From Bordetella sp. BOR01 (GTDB taxonomy: Bacteria; Pseudomonadota; Gammaproteobacteria; Burkholderiales; Burkholderiaceae_B): a stretch of 64,000 bases of DNA. The notes under the pieces are model-generated. The model saw only the letters and a program-made list of their open reading frames with translations. It was not told the origin of the DNA and ran no database searches. The first letter of the stretch is position 1; each line of letters starts with the position of its first letter. A program made the translations under genes and the position numbers. The stretch is taken from contig NZ_JAHUWT010000001.1 of NCBI RefSeq assembly GCF_019218885.1, forward strand, positions 1 through 64,000, read 5' to 3'. Positions 60,345 to 64,000 of the stretch are shown here, one piece after another.

Positions 60345-60950
60345 ATGACCGTGCGTACCGATTTCCAGGATGGCCTGGTGCGTTGTTTCTGGGTAGACGA
60401 CTCTGCCGGTTATCAGCGCTATCACGATGAAGAATGGGGCCGTCCGGTCGGCGATGACCGCGGCCTGTTCGAGCAATTAAGCCTGGAAGGCTTCCAGTCG
60501 GGCCTGAGCTGGCGCACCATCCTGAACAAGCGCGATGCGTTTCGCCGTGCGTTCGCCAACTTCGACATCGACAAAGTGGCGCGTTATGGCGAGGCCCGCG
60601 TGCAGGCGCTGGTGGCCGATGCCGGCATCGTGCGTCATCGCGGCAAGATCGAGGCCGTGATCAACAACGCCCGCCGGGCTCAGGAAATGCGCGACCAGCA
60701 TGGGTCGCTGGGCGCTTTTTTCTGGCGCTATGAAGCTCCGGCCGGCAAGCGCGGCGCGCAGCCTGTGTCGGTATCGCCGCAATCGCAGGCCCTGTCCAAA
60801 GACCTGAAGAAGCTGGGCTGGAAGTTCGTCGGGCCCACCACGGTCTATGCCTTCATGCAGTCGGTCGGCATGGTCAACGATCATGGCGCCCGTTGCCATC
60901 ATCGCCCCGAATGCGAACAGGCCCGGGCACGTTTCGTGCGTCCCACCTGA
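60345..60950 (+). CDS. tag: DNA-3-methyladenine glycosylase I
   Basis: This 201-aa base-excision repair enzyme removes 3-methyladenine from DNA. Zinc ligands are C14, H27, H180 and C184, matching those of E. coli Tag, and the conserved GLSWRTILNKRDAFRRAF, DAGIVRHRGKIEAVINNA and KKLGWKFVGPTTVYAFMQSVGMVNDH are present. It is a single unit; the 143-bp gap upstream holds a GC-rich region with no certain promoter. Confidence 0.95.
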   Translation: MTVRTDFQDGLVRCFWVDDSAGYQRYHDEEWGRPVGDDRGLFEQLSLEGFQSGLSWRTILNKRDAFRRAFANFDIDKVARYGEARVQALVADAGIVRHRGKIEAVINNARRAQEMRDQHGSLGAFFWRYEAPAGKRGAQPVSVSPQSQALSKDLKKLGWKFVGPTTVYAFMQSVGMVNDHGARCHHRPECEQARARFVRPT

Positions 60951-61080
60951 AAAGCCCCGGCGGAATCGGGCAGATTTGGAAAAATCCGCACACATTCCTT
61001 GGCAAAAATCCCGGCCTCCGCCTATACCCTGATAGCCAGGCTGGACTGCATCAGGCGGGCCTGGCAAAGGAACTGCGGCC

Positions 61081-63333
61081 ATGACGCGTACGAAGAAAGT
61101 GCTGATCGGGCTGGGTGGCGCCATCGTCCTGGTGGTGGCGGCCCTGATAGTGGTGATCGCGCTGTTCGACTGGAACCAGCTCAAACCCACCATCAATGAA
61201 CGCGTGTCGGCCGCCATCGGCCGGCCCTTCGCCATCAATGGCGACTTGACCGTGCAGTGGCGGCGCCCCGACGGCGAACCCGGCTGGCGCGGCTGGGTGC
61301 CCTGGCCGCACATCGGCATGGATGACGTCACCATCGGCAATCCCGATTGGGCCAAAGAGCCGGACATGGCCACGCTCAAGCGTGCCGAGTTCAGCCTGTC
61401 GCCGTTGCCGCTGCTGACCCGGCACGTGGTCATCCGCCAGATCCAGCTGACCGCCCCGGCGGCCAGCCTGCAGCGCCTGAAAGATGGCCGCGCCAACTGG
61501 GTGTTCACGCTGCCCGAAAGTGGCGAGCCTTCGCCCTGGGTCATGGATATCGACGAAATCGGCTTCGACCAGGGGCAAGTCAAGTTCAGCGATGAAACCC
61601 TGCGTGCCGACATCGAGGCGCAGATCGACCCCCTGGGCAAGCCGATTCCGTTTGCCGACATCGCGGGCCAATCGGCTGGCCAGGACAAGGACGCGGCGTC
61701 GAAGGACAAGCCCGCCCAGGGCAAAAGCGTAGCGTCGAATGACACGCCGAAGGACAAGACATCCAACGCGAACAAGGCCTCGACAGGCAAGGCCCCAGCC
61801 GACCCGTCCGCCGCTGATGCAGATGCAGATGCGGGCAAGGCGCCGCAGCCAGCCCAGGCCACCGTCACGCCGCCCGACTACGTGTTCGGCTGGAAGGTAA
61901 AAGGACGCTACAAAGGCCTGCCGCTGCGCGGCGAAGGCAAGATCGGCGGCATGCTGGCGGTGCGCGACTCCAACCGGCCCTTCCCGCTGCAGGCCGATAT
62001 CTCGGTGGGCAATACACGCATCGCGCTGGCGGGCACCTTGACCGATCCCGCCAACCTGGGCGCACTGGAGCTGCGCCTGGAATTGTCGGGCGCCACCATG
62101 TCCGACCTGTTTCCCCTGACGGGTGTCACCTTGCCCGATACGCCGCGCTATGCCACCGACGGCCGGCTGATTGCACGCCTGCATGAACCGGGCGGGGCGG
62201 TGTTCCACTATCGCGATTTCAACGGCAAAGTGGGCGCCAGCGACCTGCATGGCGACTTGACCTTCACTGCTGGCCAGCCGCGCCCCAAGCTGGCGGGCAG
62301 CTTGAATTCCCGGTTGTTGCGGATGCGCGACCTGGGCCCGCTGGTGGGCGTGCAGCCGGGCGGCAAGGCCAAGAGCGAGTCGCGTGGCGACGACGCGAAG
62401 CGCCCGGCCCGAGGCAAAGTGCTGCCTACGCAGGAGTTCCGCACCGATCGCTGGCAGGTGATGGATGCCGACGTGACCCTGACTGCCGACCGCATCATCT
62501 ACGACGAAGATCTGCCTATCACCAAGCTCAACGTCCACCTGGTCATGGACAACGGCCTGCTTACGCTGGACCCGTTGCGTTTCGGCATGGCGGGCGGCAC
62601 GATCAACACCACGCTGCGGCTCGATGGCGGGCGCACACCCATGGCGGGCAAGGTGCAGATTGCCGCGCGCGGCCTGCGCCTGAAGCGGTTGTTCCCCAAG
62701 GTGGAATCGATGCAGCGGGCCCTGGGCCAGCTCAACGGCGACGCGGCGCTCAGCGGCACCGGCAATTCAGTGGCCGCGCTGCTGGGCACGGCCAGTGGCG
62801 ACACCAAGCTGCTGGTCAACGACGGCGTGATCAGCCGCGCGCTGATGGAGATTGCCGGGCTGAACGTGGGCAACTATGTGGTCAGCAAGCTGTTCGGCGA
62901 TGAAGAAGTCAAGATCAATTGCGGCGCGGCTGACCTGCAAATGAAGCGGGGCATCATGACGCCTCGGGTATTTGTGTTCGATACCGAGAACGCGGTGGTG
63001 CAGGTCGACGGCACCGTCAGTTTCAAGGACGAGACCCTGGACCTGGACATCACGCCCAAGAGCAAGGGCGTGCGTGTGTTTTCGTTGCGTTCGCCGCTGT
63101 ATGTGCGCGGCACCTTCGGCGATCCCAAGGCCGGCGTGCACGTACTGCCGCTGGCGGCGCGCGGCGCGGGCGCAGTAGCGCTGGGTGTGCTGCTGACACC
63201 GGTGGCCGGCTTGCTGGCGCTGGTGGCGCCCAGCGCAGGCGAAGACGACAACCAGTGCGCCACGCTGCTGCAACAAATGCACCAGCCGCCCAAGGCGCCA
63301 CCGGCCAAGGGCCGCGCGGGCGGCGGCAAATAA
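61081..63333 (+). CDS. AsmA-family protein
   Basis: This 750-aa protein has one N-terminal membrane helix (about residues 8-28), then the AsmA domain (KPTINERVSAAIGRPFAINGDLTVQW). A low-complexity linker rich in Lys, Ala, Asp and Ser occupies about residues 200-262. The C-terminal part from ~500 is the DUF748/AsmA_2-type domain, with a hydrophobic segment near 695-720. AsmA-like proteins bridge the periplasm and carry lipids to the outer membrane in E. coli. The ATG at 61081 opens the helix. Confidence 0.87.
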   Translation: MTRTKKVLIGLGGAIVLVVAALIVVIALFDWNQLKPTINERVSAAIGRPFAINGDLTVQWRRPDGEPGWRGWVPWPHIGMDDVTIGNPDWAKEPDMATLKRAEFSLSPLPLLTRHVVIRQIQLTAPAASLQRLKDGRANWVFTLPESGEPSPWVMDIDEIGFDQGQVKFSDETLRADIEAQIDPLGKPIPFADIAGQSAGQDKDAASKDKPAQGKSVASNDTPKDKTSNANKASTGKAPADPSAADADADAGKAPQPAQATVTPPDYVFGWKVKGRYKGLPLRGEGKIGGMLAVRDSNRPFPLQADISVGNTRIALAGTLTDPANLGALELRLELSGATMSDLFPLTGVTLPDTPRYATDGRLIARLHEPGGAVFHYRDFNGKVGASDLHGDLTFTAGQPRPKLAGSLNSRLLRMRDLGPLVGVQPGGKAKSESRGDDAKRPARGKVLPTQEFRTDRWQVMDADVTLTADRIIYDEDLPITKLNVHLVMDNGLLTLDPLRFGMAGGTINTTLRLDGGRTPMAGKVQIAARGLRLKRLFPKVESMQRALGQLNGDAALSGTGNSVAALLGTASGDTKLLVNDGVISRALMEIAGLNVGNYVVSKLFGDEEVKINCGAADLQMKRGIMTPRVFVFDTENAVVQVDGTVSFKDETLDLDITPKSKGVRVFSLRSPLYVRGTFGDPKAGVHVLPLAARGAGAVALGVLLTPVAGLLALVAPSAGEDDNQCATLLQQMHQPPKAPPAKGRAGGGK

Positions 63334-63349
63334 GGCGTCGCGCCGGCAG

Positions 63350-63964
63350 TCAGGGGGGCGTGCGGCCGGCCAGGGCATCCCAGGCGTGCATGGCCAGCCG
63401 GGCGGCTTGCTGCAGCGCCTTGCGCGAGACGCCATCGCGCGCCTGGATCGCCATGCCGTGCAGCACGGTGGCGTAGTAGCCGGCCAAGGCCGGCAGATCC
63501 GTTTTCGCAGGCAGCTCGCCGTGGCGTACGGCGTCGCGCAGCCGCTGAAGGATCAGCGCCTGTGTGTGGCGCCGGCTGTCGCACAGCATCTTGCGCACCG
63601 GGGCATGCTCGTCGGGGCCCGCGGGTGCGCCCAGCACGATCAGGCACCCACGGGGCCTGCCCGGCTGCGTGCCGCTGCGGGCCGCGGCCAGCAGCATGTT
63701 TTCGATACCGGCCCGGACGGTGGGCGCGCGCAGCAATTCGTCATGCGTGCAGGCGCCTTCGTGGCTGCCGTACCAGGCCACGGCCTCGCGGAACAACTGC
63801 GCCTTGGAACCGAAAGCGCTGTACAGGCTGGGGGCGTTGATGCCCATCGCGGCCGTCAGCTCGGCCAGCGAGGTGCCTTCATAGCCTCGTTCCCAGAACA
63901 GATCCATGGCTTGGCGCAAGGCAGTATCGCGGTCGAATGAGCGGGGGCGTCCTCGTTCTGTCAT
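63350..63964 (-). CDS. TetR-family transcriptional regulator
   Basis: This 204-aa repressor-type protein starts with a TetR HTH (residues ~8-52: FDRDTALRQAMDLFWERGYEGTSLAELTAAMGINAPSLYSAFGSKAQLF) and an Ala-rich effector domain with the CLIVLGAPAGP segment. The target is not in the window on the left; it may lie to the right, outside. It is convergent with the AsmA-family gene. Confidence 0.9.
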   Translation of the reverse strand: MTERGRPRSFDRDTALRQAMDLFWERGYEGTSLAELTAAMGINAPSLYSAFGSKAQLFREAVAWYGSHEGACTHDELLRAPTVRAGIENMLLAAARSGTQPGRPRGCLIVLGAPAGPDEHAPVRKMLCDSRRHTQALILQRLRDAVRHGELPAKTDLPALAGYYATVLHGMAIQARDGVSRKALQQAARLAMHAWDALAGRTPP

Positions 63965-64000
63965 GCTGGAATTCTACTCGCCGAGGCGCCGAGCTTGACG

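Overview
The window is GC-rich DNA from a betaproteobacterium of the Alcaligenaceae, most likely Bordetella. I base this on the fused murE-murF gene inside the division/cell-wall cluster, on several Bug-type (TctC) periplasmic binding proteins, and on the protein sequences of FtsZ, MraZ and SecA as I remember them. No database search was possible. I saw no insertion sequence, integrase, phage gene or CRISPR array. Every stretch of more than about 300 bases is occupied by a gene or an RNA gene.

Layout. (1) 1-6110: the 3' end of a 5S rRNA with its terminator, a small membrane protein, a SWIB-domain protein, an M20 amidohydrolase, dihydroorotase (pyrC), an ABC-F ATPase (uup-like) and RNase P RNA (rnpB). 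rnpB is followed by an imperfect tandem copy of its own 3' end. (2) 6199-23381: a complete dcw cluster in one direction, mraZ-rsmH-ftsL-ftsI-murEF-mraY-murD-ftsW-murG-murC-ddl-ftsQ-ftsA-ftsZ. It opens with a 10-bp-period MraZ operator. Most junctions are 1-11 bp overlaps, and it makes lipid II precursors and builds the divisome. (3) 23393-28981: a three-hairpin array, then lpxC, a convergent DUF721 (DciA-like) gene, an M23 peptidase and secA. (4) 28987-36195: a glyoxalase-fold protein, a DadA-type dehydrogenase, MgtE, a hot-dog thioesterase, a YeiH-type exporter with a divergent LysR regulator, and a LacI-family regulator. (5) 36354-39789: a small acyl-CoA ligase / SDR / Bug-protein operon, divergent from the LacI regulator and preceded by two AAACGTT operators. 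(6) 39856-48224: a second M20 amidohydrolase, fadD-like ligase, inositol-monophosphatase family protein, mnmC, and a GH31-family protein that appears to have lost most catalytic and sugar-binding residues. (7) 48458-54366: methionine importer metNIQ, tRNA-Lys(UUU) with a near-consensus promoter and terminator, a thioesterase, and the molybdate importer modABC behind a ModE-type palindrome. (8) 54397-60201: a LysR regulator divergent from a six-gene catabolic-looking operon (amidohydrolase, unknown protein, CMD-like protein, SDR, SMP-30 lactonase, Bug protein). (9) 60345-63964: 3-methyladenine glycosylase (tag), an AsmA-family protein and a TetR regulator.

The least explained items are the degenerate GH31 protein, the two SDR/Bug catabolic operons of unknown substrate, the rnpB 3' tandem repeat, and the dyad-rich AT island upstream of metNIQ.
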